Assembly: GCF_917563915.1 (NCBI RefSeq)
Contig: NZ_CAKJTI010000021.1
Location: 1-62,542 of the forward strand
Direction: 5' to 3'
DNA length: 62,542 nucleotides
Source of the DNA: Bacillus rhizoplanae
GTDB taxonomy: Bacteria; Bacillota; Bacilli; Bacillales; Bacillaceae_G
Shown here: in pieces, positions 19,029-27,857 of the stretch
Position numbering within the stretch: the stretch's first letter is position 1
How the letters are laid out: each line of letters starts with the position of its first letter
Notes under the pieces: generated by a model
Seen by the model: only the letters and a program-made list of their open reading frames with translations
The model's database searches: none
Told to the model about the DNA's origin: nothing
Made by a program: the position numbers and the translations under genes

Positions 19029-19799
19029 ATGAAAACAGTGCTAGAAGCAAATAATATTAAAAAAATATATGACACCGGTGGAAATAAATACGAAGCGTTA
19101 AAAGGAATTAACTTACAAGTGAAAGAAGGCGAGTTCGTTGGAATTATGGGGCCGTCTGGATCGGGTAAAACAACGTTATTAAATGTTCTTTCTACAATTG
19201 ATAACGCAACGAGCGGTGAAATTTTAATTGATGGAAATGATATTGTGAAAATGAATGATGATAAATTAGCATTATTCCGTCGCGATAACTTAGGCTTCAT
19301 TTTCCAAGATTATAATTTATTAGATACGTTAACAGTGAAAGAAAATATTGCGCTTCCACTTGCGTTATCAAAAGTAAAAGCAGGTGAAATTGATCGCCGT
19401 GTTCTTGAAATCGCGAAAAAATTTGGTATTGATCATATTTTAGATCAATATCCATACCAAGTATCTGGCGGACAGAAGCAGCGCTGCGCAGCTTCTCGTG
19501 CTATTGTTACAAATCCAAGTATGATCTTTGGAGATGAGCCAACAGGGGCGTTAGATTCTAAGTCTGCAACTGACTTATTAGAGAGCTTGAAAGCATTAAA
19601 TGAATATGATCAATCGACAATTTTAATGGTTACGCATGATGCATTTGCCGCAAGTTATTGTCAGCGCGTTATTTTCATTAAAGATGGTGAGTTATATAAA
19701 GAACTGCACAAAGGAGAATTAACGCGTAAGCAATTTTTCCAAGAAGTATTAGACGTAATGTCTATTATCTCTGGAGGTATAGTAGATGACGTTATCTAG
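19029..19799 (+). CDS. BceA-type ABC transporter ATPase (second copy)
   Basis: The 256-residue ATPase has Walker A GPSGSGKTT, Q-loop FQDYNLLD, signature VSGGQKQR, Walker B MIFGDEPT and the BceA-type C-terminal tail (ELTRKQFFQEVLDVM). It is clearly paralogous to the ATPase at 15514-16266. I place the start at the ATG at 19029 after GTGAGGG rather than at an upstream GTG. It overlaps the permease by 14 bases. No two-component genes follow, so regulation may come from the BceRS pair upstream in the window. Confidence 0.92.
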   Translation: MKTVLEANNIKKIYDTGGNKYEALKGINLQVKEGEFVGIMGPSGSGKTTLLNVLSTIDNATSGEILIDGNDIVKMNDDKLALFRRDNLGFIFQDYNLLDTLTVKENIALPLALSKVKAGEIDRRVLEIAKKFGIDHILDQYPYQVSGGQKQRCAASRAIVTNPSMIFGDEPTGALDSKSATDLLESLKALNEYDQSTILMVTHDAFAASYCQRVIFIKDGELYKELHKGELTRKQFFQEVLDVMSIISGGIVDDVI

Positions 19800-21732
19800 T
19801 ATTGCCTTTCGCAATATAAAGCGAAATTTTAAAGATTATGCTTTATATTTTATGTCGATGATTTTTAGTATCGTCATTTACTTTACCTTTGCAGCACTTC
19901 AATATAATACACAAATGGAAAAAGCGGCAGAAGGATCAAAGAAAATTAGCGGGGCATTCCAAGTCTCTAGTGTAATGCTCATTATTTTCGTAGCGGTATT
20001 TATTATTTATTCCAATAGCTTCTTTACACGTAAACGAAAAAAAGAAGTTGGGTTATATTCTTTATTAGGAATTCGGAAACGCCAAATTGGGAGAATGCTG
20101 TTTTATGAAAATATGTTAATGGGATTAATGTCCCTAGTCATTGGTATTGTAATTGGTAGCTTACTGTCTAAGCTATTTCTTGAATTACTAGTAAGCTTAA
20201 TGGGGCTCGATTTACATGTTCATTTTGAAGTGCCATTAGCGGCGATTACGAATACGGCAGTTGTGTTCTTTGTTATTATTCTGTACACATCGCTGCAAGG
20301 ATATCGTTTAATTTATCGATTTAAACTTATTGAGCTATTCCGCGCTGAGCGTGAAGGAGAACAAATGCCAAAAGGGTCTATTATTATGGCATTTATCGCT
20401 ATATTCTTAATTGGTTCCGGATATTTCTTATCACTTATGTTTACGAAAGCTATTAAATACGCAGACTTCATGATGATTGCATTTTATATTCTACTTGCAA
20501 CCGTACTTGGTACGTATTTATTATTTATGTTCTTTACAGTTGTCGTTTTAAAACGCGCAAGAAATAATAAATCATCCTTTTATAATGGAATGAATATGGT
20601 AACGACATCTCAGTTGTTATACCGCATTAAAGGAAATGCAAAATCGCTTGCAACCATTGCTATTTTAAGTGCAGTAACATTAACAGCTGTTGGTACATCT
20701 GTCACGATGTATTACAACACATTTATACAAGCGAAAGATTATACACCGTATAGCTTCTCTTATGAGAAAAAGGATGCGGCTTTAGAACAAAAAGTGAATG
20801 CAATCTTTGAGGAAGAGAAGAAGCATAATCCAATTAAAGAGCAGTTCGAAATTGAAATGGTGCCGGTGAAAGGGAAATTTGAAGGTGAAAAAGCTGATAT
20901 AAGTATGAATGCTCATTATATGATGACAGAACAATATCAACTTGTGTCACAATCCGCCTTCAATACAATTGCGAACAAAATGGATGTGGATGCGGTAAGG
21001 TTAACTGCTGGAGAAGCATTCGTATTGGATGGTACGTATATTGAAGGACATGAGTTTAGTACTGTATATACAGGAAATAAAGCGGTATTTCCTCTTGGAA
21101 ATGAAACGAAGGCATTAACAATTAAAGGTGTTGAAGGTCGTAATGTTACGAACTTAGGAGAATTAGTTGTTGTTGTTCCAGATGACGTATACGAGCAAAC
21201 GAAAAAGGTAAATGGAACGAGAGTTGTTAAAAATATTAATGTGAAAAATGAGAAGAATAGTAAGGCATTAACGGAAAAATTAACAAAGATTATGCCGAGA
21301 GAGTCTGAACCTGCATCGTCATTTAGAGACTTCTATACAGGATTTAAAGGCGGAATGGAAGCAACTGGTATGATGATGTTCATTAGTATTTTTCTAGGAT
21401 TGGTATTTTTACTTGCAACAGGTTCTATCATTTACTTTAAACAATTAACAGAAGCAAATGCAGACCGTGATCGCTATGTTGTTCTTCGTAAAATTGGGGT
21501 AACGAAGCAAGAGATGAAGAAAGCAATCGCAAAACAAATTCGCTTTATTTTTGCGATTCCATTAGTCATTGGAATTTTGCATAGCTTATTTGCGCTAAAA
21601 GGATTGGCTAACTTATTGCCATTTGAAATTTTAATTCCATTATTAATGAGCATTGGAGTATATAGTGTGATTTATATTGGATATTACTTCTTAACGGTTC
21701 GTTCTTATTTTAAGATTGTAAGCGGGAAGTAG
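19786..21732 (+). CDS. BceB-type ABC transporter permease (second copy)
   Basis: The 648-residue permease has ten predicted transmembrane helices and a roughly 200-residue extracellular insertion (about 315-510) between helices 7 and 8. The N-terminus (SSIAFRNIKRNFKDYALYFM) is typical of this family. It is similar in layout to the permease at 13535 but diverged in the extracellular domain, which suggests a different peptide substrate. The ATG lies inside the ATPase coding sequence. Confidence 0.92.
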   Translation: MTLSSIAFRNIKRNFKDYALYFMSMIFSIVIYFTFAALQYNTQMEKAAEGSKKISGAFQVSSVMLIIFVAVFIIYSNSFFTRKRKKEVGLYSLLGIRKRQIGRMLFYENMLMGLMSLVIGIVIGSLLSKLFLELLVSLMGLDLHVHFEVPLAAITNTAVVFFVIILYTSLQGYRLIYRFKLIELFRAEREGEQMPKGSIIMAFIAIFLIGSGYFLSLMFTKAIKYADFMMIAFYILLATVLGTYLLFMFFTVVVLKRARNNKSSFYNGMNMVTTSQLLYRIKGNAKSLATIAILSAVTLTAVGTSVTMYYNTFIQAKDYTPYSFSYEKKDAALEQKVNAIFEEEKKHNPIKEQFEIEMVPVKGKFEGEKADISMNAHYMMTEQYQLVSQSAFNTIANKMDVDAVRLTAGEAFVLDGTYIEGHEFSTVYTGNKAVFPLGNETKALTIKGVEGRNVTNLGELVVVVPDDVYEQTKKVNGTRVVKNINVKNEKNSKALTEKLTKIMPRESEPASSFRDFYTGFKGGMEATGMMMFISIFLGLVFLLATGSIIYFKQLTEANADRDRYVVLRKIGVTKQEMKKAIAKQIRFIFAIPLVIGILHSLFALKGLANLLPFEILIPLLMSIGVYSVIYIGYYFLTVRSYFKIVSGK

Positions 21733-21735
21733 TAG

Positions 21736-21773
21736 AAAAGCAGCTATTGGCATATGTCATAGCTGCTTTTTAT
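21736..21773 (+). terminator. Terminator of the second BceAB operon
   Basis: A 12-bp stem AAAAGCAGCTAT/ATAGCTGCTTTT followed by TATTG. Confidence 0.8.
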
Positions 21774-21774
21774 T

Positions 21775-21823
21775 GTCGTATATTGGTGAATGGCCGATAT
21801 ATGTAAAAAACGCTGATATCGTA
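21775..21823. repeat. Short 19-20-bp-period repeat array
   Basis: Units GTCGTATATTGG (21775), GCCGATATATGTAAAAAAC (21793) and GCTGATATCGTATT (21812) resemble the arrays at 37365 and 55740. It directly follows the permease terminator and abuts the hpt stop. Confidence 0.45.
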
Positions 21824-22354
21824 TTATTTATCTGTTGCAACAGAAGCAATATATGGTAAGTTGCGATGTTTTTCAGCGCAGTCAATGCCATAGCCGACGA
21901 TGAATTCATCTGGAATGACAAAGCCAACGTATTCAGCTGTTAAATCAACTTTACGGCGTTCTGGCTTGTCAAGAAGCGTACAGAATTTTAATGCTTTTGG
22001 TTTATGCATTAAGAAGTGGTCTTTTAAGAAGTGAAGTGTTAAACCAGAATCAATAATGTCTTCTACGACAATTACATTTTTACCTGTAATATTTACATCG
22101 ATATCTTTTAATAATTTTACTTTTCCAGTTGTTGTTGTTTGGTTTCCATAGCTAGATGCAGAGATAAAGTCGATTGTTACATCGTTTTTAATGTGACGAA
22201 TTAAATCTGCTGCGAATACGAAAGAACCTTTTAGTACAGCAATAACAAAAATTTCTTCTCCTTCAAAATCACGTTCGATTTGCAGTGCAAGCTCTTTTAC
22301 TTTTTCTTGCAGCTGTTCTTGTGAGATTAAAGTGTCTTTTATTTGAATATCCAT
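21824..22354 (-). CDS. hpt: Hypoxanthine phosphoribosyltransferase
   Basis: This purine-salvage enzyme joins hypoxanthine or guanine to PRPP. The 176-residue protein has the PRPP-binding signature VVEDIIDSGLT near residue 97, the SSYGNQTTTTG loop near 68 and the purine-contacting IPDEFIVGYGIDCAE near 146. I start at the ATG at 22354 after AGGAGG; a TTG directly before it could also serve. B. cereus-group genomes usually carry another hpt next to ftsH, so this is probably the second copy. Confidence 0.93.
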   Translation of the reverse strand: MDIQIKDTLISQEQLQEKVKELALQIERDFEGEEIFVIAVLKGSFVFAADLIRHIKNDVTIDFISASSYGNQTTTTGKVKLLKDIDVNITGKNVIVVEDIIDSGLTLHFLKDHFLMHKPKALKFCTLLDKPERRKVDLTAEYVGFVIPDEFIVGYGIDCAEKHRNLPYIASVATDK

Positions 22355-22549
22355 CAAAATCCTCCTACATTGTAAAACTTATGAACAGTTTGACTGTAAA
22401 GGATTCATACAAAAAAGTCAAAAAAGAGAAGGGGGATTTACTTTTAAATGAAAATATAGAAAATTAAGAGGGTATATTGTAGATTAGGGAAAGGAAGTTA
22501 GTAGCGAAGAAATAAAATGATTATATAGAAAAAAAGGACTTCTCTATAA

Positions 22550-22581
22550 TCTGTAAAGCAGCCTTAAGACTGCTTTACAGG
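22550..22581 (-). terminator. Hairpin downstream of the isomerase gene
   Basis: An 11-bp perfect stem CTGTAAAGCAG/CTGCTTTACAG. On the minus strand a T run (TCCTTTTTTT) follows about 15 bases later. Confidence 0.5.
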
Positions 22582-22647
22582 CTATTAAAAATGATAAATG
22601 ATACGACTTAAGAGTGTAGAGAATACTTGTACATATATAGTCGGAAA

Positions 22648-23637
22648 TTAACTAGTCATCTCATTAGAATTTTTTTGTCTACAATATTTTTCTCTTAAAG
22701 CTAGTACATATTCTACAGATTGTTGAACACCTTTTTCTTGATCTTCAAGCATTTTTTCTAATAGATGTTCAGGCGGATAATAGTAATCTGCAGGCGTAAT
22801 AACATGTAAGTCATACGGAGGCTTTTCTACTTTGAATGCTCCTTCACCGACTTCATATACGCCTCCAGTCCCTTTTGGACGCTTAAATGGGGCTACGTAT
22901 GGAAAACACATTTCTACATTGATTCTCGTTAGTGTTGATTCATTCACAAGGATTTTAAAACATTCTTCCAAATCGATATTTCCAGTTCCTGCTGGAACCC
23001 CGCAAACTATATGGTCTTCACCGTCATGAATGACAATGTGATCTTTAAAATGAGTTGTGTAGGCATACGGAGCTAAATTCCTTACTGCTTCAACTGGATC
23101 TTCCCATGCCATCATTCCATTTCCTAGATCACAATGTGCTCCGACCCAAGGACTGTTTACTTCTTTAATAATTTTAATTACCTCAGCTGTTGTTTCTTCT
23201 TCGTGGTTTTCGACTCCAAGTTTAATTCGATATTGTTTTAACAATGGCACGATTTGTTTGAGTTCTTCAGGAGCTTTAGCCATCTTTTCGGCATCATATT
23301 CGCCTACACAAACGTAAGTCCGGATGACATCTGCACCAATTTGATTCGCAATGTCTATCACTTTTGTTAAATGCTCTATATCTGTACCTCTTGTATCAAT
23401 TTCAGCATATAAACCATATTTTTGAATTTCATTTCGAACCTTTTTCAAGTGATCAGGATCGTTCCCGCCAAGCACGCCCCACTCTGGATGTAAATTTTTG
23501 TCTGCCTCATTTGTAATAATATTGATTTGTACCCCGTCCAATCCGAGTTCAGCTGTTTTTCTTATAAAATCAAAGATATCCATTCGGTTATTGTGAAAAA
23601 ATAAATGATAGCTTTCTGTTTCTAATCCAATTTTCAT
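22648..23637 (-). CDS. Xylose-isomerase-like TIM-barrel protein
   Basis: This 329-residue sugar phosphate isomerase/epimerase family protein (AP endonuclease 2 superfamily) has the expected metal-site strands: GVENHEEE near 150, GAHCDLGN near 180, THFKDH near 207 and NVEMCF near 250. The start at 23637 is set by AAGGTGAGG. It follows the MFS gene by 16 bases and is likely co-transcribed with it. Enzymes of this type isomerise or epimerise sugars, polyols or hydroxypyruvate-like compounds; the substrate is not identifiable here. Confidence 0.85.
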   Translation of the reverse strand: MKIGLETESYHLFFHNNRMDIFDFIRKTAELGLDGVQINIITNEADKNLHPEWGVLGGNDPDHLKKVRNEIQKYGLYAEIDTRGTDIEHLTKVIDIANQIGADVIRTYVCVGEYDAEKMAKAPEELKQIVPLLKQYRIKLGVENHEEETTAEVIKIIKEVNSPWVGAHCDLGNGMMAWEDPVEAVRNLAPYAYTTHFKDHIVIHDGEDHIVCGVPAGTGNIDLEECFKILVNESTLTRINVEMCFPYVAPFKRPKGTGGVYEVGEGAFKVEKPPYDLHVITPADYYYPPEHLLEKMLEDQEKGVQQSVEYVLALREKYCRQKNSNEMTS

Positions 23638-23653
23638 AATATCCTCACCTTTC

Positions 23654-24943
23654 TTATCTTGAAATTGCATTTGCAGTATCTTTCAGTAATTCCTTTTTCT
23701 TCTTAACAATTCGGACTAAATAACTGCTAATAATCAAACCAAGTACGGAAAAAGCAATCATTGTTAAAAATACATGCTTATAACCGCCCATTCCTGGTGT
23801 TCTATCTAACATGCTTCCATATAGAGAATATGCAAACATCGAAGGTGCATATCCTATTAAGCAAGCAATGGAAACAGATGCACCACTGATTTCCCTCGGT
23901 ATTCCCACCTCATCAATAGGAGCAAAAAATACTGCTCTTTGAGTAAAAATAATCGTGCCAAAACCAAGTGTAAAGATCATTCCAGTATATACATTCATCG
24001 TCTCATGAGGTAAGAAGATAAAAATAGTCATCCCAATAATTGCGGCTATAAAAGCAACTCTTAAATATTTAGATGGAGACTTGAATTTTTTATCAGCTAA
24101 GAATCCTCCTAGTGGACCTCCAAGCATTTTTAAAGCGTATTGATTAATAATTCCATAAGCACCTACTAGTGCGACAGGCATACCATAGATCTCTTTTAAA
24201 AAAGGAATAAAATATGTTAAGCCTATATAGACGGAATAAACAGAGAATATAGTGAATGATACTGCCCATACTTCAGGCATTTTTAATGCTTGTAAAGCAC
24301 CTTCTAGTGCAGCTTTATTTTTGTTAATTTTGTTACCATGTTCGTCTGTATCTTTAATTATGTCGTCTTCTACCAAGAAATAAGAAATGATACCAATAAC
24401 AATTGCTGTTGCTGCAAGGAAGATAATTGCACCTCTAAAGCCAGCTGCTCCTGATCCTAACCAACTAAAAATCGCAAGGGCAGAAAAAGCAACAATCGTA
24501 TCAACTACTCCTCTTCCTGCTTCAAGGAATCCAAACACTCTACCTTGTTCGTCTTTATCTCCTAATAACCTTACAGCTTTTATTAAAGCAGGCCAGTAAG
24601 CAGTCTCTGCAAATAAAGCGAAAATAATCCAAACGGTTAAAACACCATAATAACCAGGAAATGTTGTTAAATATAATCCTGATAATCCAACACCAATTAA
24701 GCTAAACGGTATGATTTTTTTCTTAGAAAACCTGTCTACTATATACATCGATGCGATATAACCGAATGCTTGGATAATCCCATAAATAGATAAGATTACA
24801 CCTATTTGGGTATGAGATAAGTGAAAATAATCCATCATAGGAATATAAAAAGCATCTTTTAAAAACGGAAGTTTAAAAATTGTTCCCCCGCCTAAAATTA
24901 GCACTACAAGTGCAAACCACTTATTTTTTTTTGGAGTATCCAT
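23654..24943 (-). CDS. MFS transporter
   Basis: The 429-residue permease of the major facilitator superfamily has about 12 transmembrane helices, a cytosolic loop around residues 195-215 and the motif-A-like VDRFSKKK between helices 2 and 3. I start at the ATG at 24943, preceded by GAGGGGG; a longer frame lacks a good site. Its partner genes (TIM-barrel isomerase downstream, RidA and a DauR-like regulator upstream) suggest uptake of a sugar acid, polyol or amino-acid-like compound that is then metabolised. Confidence 0.88.
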   Translation of the reverse strand: MDTPKKNKWFALVVLILGGGTIFKLPFLKDAFYIPMMDYFHLSHTQIGVILSIYGIIQAFGYIASMYIVDRFSKKKIIPFSLIGVGLSGLYLTTFPGYYGVLTVWIIFALFAETAYWPALIKAVRLLGDKDEQGRVFGFLEAGRGVVDTIVAFSALAIFSWLGSGAAGFRGAIIFLAATAIVIGIISYFLVEDDIIKDTDEHGNKINKNKAALEGALQALKMPEVWAVSFTIFSVYSVYIGLTYFIPFLKEIYGMPVALVGAYGIINQYALKMLGGPLGGFLADKKFKSPSKYLRVAFIAAIIGMTIFIFLPHETMNVYTGMIFTLGFGTIIFTQRAVFFAPIDEVGIPREISGASVSIACLIGYAPSMFAYSLYGSMLDRTPGMGGYKHVFLTMIAFSVLGLIISSYLVRIVKKKKELLKDTANAISR

Positions 24944-25147
24944 CCTTTTCCCCCTCAGAGGTTGATTTTTTAAAGATAGCGCTTTCAATGAATTCGAAAC
25001 TTAGCACTCCCTCACTATAAAGATTGAGTCTTTAAATCGTTTGATAATAAAGGAGCGACATTTTATTTTATCATTTTTAATATTCAATTCTTCCTTATAA
25101 TAAAGCAATATCATTACATTGAACTGTATACTTTGACATGAAAAGCT

Positions 25148-25522
25148 TTATAAAGTTGCAATAACTTCAATTTCAACAAGTGCATCTTTTGGTAATCGTG
25201 CTACTTGCACGGCACTTCGAGCAGGACAATTTTCTGTAAAGTAAGTACTGTAAACTTCATTCATTTGTGCAAAATGGTTCATATCTTTTAAAAACACAGT
25301 TGTTTTAACAACTTTACTTAAATCGCTTCCTGCTTCTTTTAGGATGGCTTTTACATTCTCTAATGACTGTTTTGTCTGATTTTCAATTGTTTCAGGCATT
25401 TCTCCGTTTTTAGGGTCAATCGGCAGCTGCCCCGAAGTAAAGATAAAATTCCCCGCTTTCATCGCTTGTGAATAAGGACCAATTGCACCAGGTGCATGTT
25501 GAGTAGAAATAACCGCATTCAT
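25148..25522 (-). CDS. RidA family enamine/imine deaminase
   Basis: The 124-residue RidA (YjgF/UK114) protein has the conserved arginine in [13 protein letters not shown], the N-terminal [10 protein letters not shown] and the C-terminal EIEVIATL. RidA proteins hydrolyse reactive enamine/imine intermediates made by PLP enzymes. AGGAGG precedes the start. It lies about 200 bases upstream of the MFS gene on the same strand and may head the operon. Genomes often have a housekeeping RidA elsewhere; this one probably serves the local pathway. Confidence 0.9.
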   Translation of the reverse strand: MNAVISTQHAPGAIGPYSQAMKAGNFIFTSGQLPIDPKNGEMPETIENQTKQSLENVKAILKEAGSDLSKVVKTTVFLKDMNHFAQMNEVYSTYFTENCPARSAVQVARLPKDALVEIEVIATL

Positions 25523-25730
25523 CCAAAAAACCTCCTGTAATAATTTTTTTTCATAACTATAATAATTTCTTATAATGTGATTTTATTTTAATGGTTTCTT
25601 TTTCTTAATTCAACAAATATTTTAAAAATTCTTTAAAATATCAAAAAATTCTTATTGCAATAAGAATTTTTTGTTGATAAATTTACATATAGAAAGTAAA
25701 AAATGAGAAAAATTGGGTGGAATTCGCCTC

Positions 25731-25887
25731 GTTATCCCGCATTAACGGGCAGTAAGGCCCCCACCTCAAGACTGAGAGAAGCGAAGAAGATAGGTGGGGG
25801 TCTTACTGCCCGTAAAAGCCCGATTGGTTCAACTAATCATCAGTGGGAGATGAAGAAACCCCCCCGCTGATGGAAGTTTCACTTTAT
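25731..25887 (+). repeat. bcr1-like repeat, full length
   Basis: GTTAT at the 5' end, TTTAT at the 3' end; complete start, central and terminal stems. It sits in the divergent region between ridA and the DauR-like regulator. Confidence 0.9.
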
Positions 25888-25998
25888 CTTTAGAGAGGCA
25901 TTGTGTAGTAGTATGATAGTATGAAAGAAGCAAGCAAAGAAAATGTTGATGCGAAAGTGGATACTTTCTTCATATCTTCTAAAAAAGGTGCGATATCA

Positions 25999-26670
25999 AT
26001 GGAAAATAAAGAAAAGTTAAAGCGGTATATTCCTCTTGTTCATTTCATTGCAGATGTAATTGGAGAAAATTGCGAAGTTGTTTTGCATGATGTTACGAAT
26101 CCAGACGAATCTATAATTGAAGTTGCGAATGGACATCTTAGTGGAAGAAAAGTTGGTGGACATTTAACAGACCTAGCTTTAAAGATTCTACAAGAAAAAA
26201 AATACATAGATAAACATTTTATTTCTAATTACAAAGGAAACTCAAAAAATAATCAAACGTTTCGTTCATCAAGCTATTTTATTAAAGATGAACACAATAA
26301 CATAATTGGAATGCTGTGTGTGAATATTGATATTAGTAATATGATAAAAGCAAGAGACTGGTTAGACAGTATGATTATGAGTAATACTAGCATGAATGAA
26401 GATGTGGAGAAGTCACATCCTAATCTTGAATTAGACCTTTCTGAGAACTTAGAAGAAAATCTTGATAGTCTTCTTTCATCACTTATTACAGGAGTTTTAT
26501 TAGAATACGAAGTTTCGCCTGAGAGAATGTCTCCTGATGAAAAAATGGAAGTGATAAAAAAACTTAATGATAAAGGGGTATTTTTACTTAAAGGCGGCGT
26601 AAGTGAAGTTGCTAAACATTTGAAAGCATCAGAAGCAACCATCTATCGATATTTAAATAAGGTAAAGTAA
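25999..26670 (+). CDS. YheO/DauR-type transcriptional regulator
   Basis: The 223-residue protein has an N-terminal PAS-like YheO domain (about 8-115; GENCEVVLHD then SSYFIKDEHNNIIGMLCVN) and a C-terminal HTH of the DauR type (VSEVAKHLKASEATIYRYL near 200-220). DauR of Pseudomonas represses D-arginine catabolism; others control catabolic operons. It is divergent from ridA-MFS-isomerase, which it probably controls. The start at 25999 follows AAAAGGTG; a frame from 25921 lacks a ribosome-binding site. Confidence 0.82.
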   Translation: MENKEKLKRYIPLVHFIADVIGENCEVVLHDVTNPDESIIEVANGHLSGRKVGGHLTDLALKILQEKKYIDKHFISNYKGNSKNNQTFRSSSYFIKDEHNNIIGMLCVNIDISNMIKARDWLDSMIMSNTSMNEDVEKSHPNLELDLSENLEENLDSLLSSLITGVLLEYEVSPERMSPDEKMEVIKKLNDKGVFLLKGGVSEVAKHLKASEATIYRYLNKVK

Positions 26671-26690
26671 ATGTGTCATTTACTTATTTA

Positions 26691-26729
26691 AGTAGCATTT
26701 TCTTTAAAGTAGAAGTGCTACTTTTTTTA
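26691..26729 (+). terminator. Terminator of the DauR-like gene
   Basis: The stem AGTAGCA/TGCTACT is followed by seven T. Confidence 0.75.
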
Positions 26730-26790
26730 TGCGCAGAAAAGTGATAGACTTTCCATTGATTAAATGAACTGAATAGAAAAGGAGAGTCAT

Positions 26791-27135
26791 ATGATTTCAT
26801 TTTTACTTACTTTAAAAAGAATGTTAGAAGCTTTTTTTAGAGCGTGGAAAGATAAAGAATTTCAAGTGTTATTTGTATTAACGGCTGGAACTCTTACGTC
26901 AGGAACTATTTTTTATAGTACAGTAGAAAAAATGCGCGTAATTGATGCTTTATATTTTAGTGTTGTCACATTAACGACAGTTGGGTATGGCGATTTTAGT
27001 CCAAAAACAGACTTTGGAAAGCTCTTTACTATTTTTTATATTTTCATTGGACTTGGTTTAGTAGCTGGTTTTATTCGTAAACTAGCAATAAATATTCAAT
27101 TGCCAGATCGATTATCAAGACGAAAGAACGGGTAA
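26791..27135 (+). CDS. NaK-type 2TM cation channel with K+ filter
   Basis: The 114-residue two-helix channel is a close orthologue of the crystallised B. cereus NaK channel: same length and near-identical start (SFLLTLKRM, AWKDKEFQVLFVL). The key difference is the selectivity filter. NaK has TVGDGN at residues 63-68, whereas here residues 63-68 read TVGYGD, the K+-channel signature. This is the same pair of changes used in the engineered NaK2K mutant. A pore helix (DALYFSVVTLT) and inner helix (LFTIFYIFIGLGLVAGFI) with a gating glycine are present. It is expected to be K+-selective; the physiological role is unknown. AGGAGAG precedes the start. Confidence 0.92.
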   Translation: MISFLLTLKRMLEAFFRAWKDKEFQVLFVLTAGTLTSGTIFYSTVEKMRVIDALYFSVVTLTTVGYGDFSPKTDFGKLFTIFYIFIGLGLVAGFIRKLAINIQLPDRLSRRKNG

Positions 27136-27332
27136 AAGAAACCAGGATATGCACTCGATTGTATGTACAGATGCTTTGAATTTTTTACGATACTACTAAT
27201 CATTGCATTTCCTGCATTTTGCCTCTAAATTATACAAGCTACTTCACGAGAGAGTACTATCAATTAAAGCACGCATATTATTTATATGTAATTAAATTTT
27301 ATATATTTATATATCATTATTTATTATTATCA

Positions 27333-27356
27333 CCTTACAAAATTGTAAGGTTTTTT
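27333..27356 (+). terminator. Intrinsic terminator
   Basis: CCTTACA/TGTAAGG stem followed by six T, about 200 bases after the channel gene. The rest of the 27136-27466 interval is AT-rich with no gene seen. Confidence 0.65.
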
Positions 27357-27466
27357 GTAAGGTAAATCGATAGTTTGTACTGATTTTTTTGTATACACTA
27401 CATATGTGTAAGGCACACACATTTTAGGGAAAAAAGGCAGGCACTAAAAAAGAAAGGAGTTGGGGA

Positions 27467-27796
27467 ATGGAGAAGCACTCGGCGGCTCTATCTTTATTAT
27501 TAGAGAATGATACAATTATGTTAGCTAATAATGAAGGCTGTAAAACTGTAGTTGATCGACAAGAAGTATGGGTAGATTCACATGATAAAATTGTGTGGTA
27601 CAAATGGAATGAGAGCTATAAAGAGAATATAAAGAAGCAGCACATAGGGTATGATATGCATAGAGTTGTTTTATGGAATGAGATGAAATCTTGGATTCAT
27701 AAGCATAACGGTAAAAGTGAACGAGAGCAGCCGAGAGAGATAGACATACTCCATTCTCAAACTCCTGAAATGGTAAGACACACAGATTCACATTAG
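27467..27796 (+). CDS. Hypothetical protein (109 aa)
   Basis: This soluble, charged protein has no recognisable domain, signal peptide or membrane helix. It is Trp- and His-rich in the middle (VWYKWNESYKENIKKQHIGY) and has a polar C-terminus. Translation is supported by AAAGGAG upstream and by a full-length frame ending shortly before a strong terminator shared with thiT. I do not recognise the family; probably a B. cereus-group orphan. Confidence 0.6.
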   Translation: MEKHSAALSLLLENDTIMLANNEGCKTVVDRQEVWVDSHDKIVWYKWNESYKENIKKQHIGYDMHRVVLWNEMKSWIHKHNGKSEREQPREIDILHSQTPEMVRHTDSH

Positions 27797-27824
27797 GAAA
27801 GTAACATGGGAAACTGAGGCACAG

Positions 27825-27857
27825 AAAAAAAGATTGCTATTTAAGCAATCTTTTTTT
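27825..27857. terminator. Bidirectional terminator
   Basis: The stem AAAAAAAGATTGCT/AGCAATCTTTTTTT lies between the hypothetical gene (+) and thiT (-), overlapping the end of thiT. Confidence 0.85.

Noticed and set aside
25921-25998. 26-codon N-terminal extension of the DauR-like regulator
   Set aside because: No Shine-Dalgarno site at 25921, and the extension is not part of the YheO domain.
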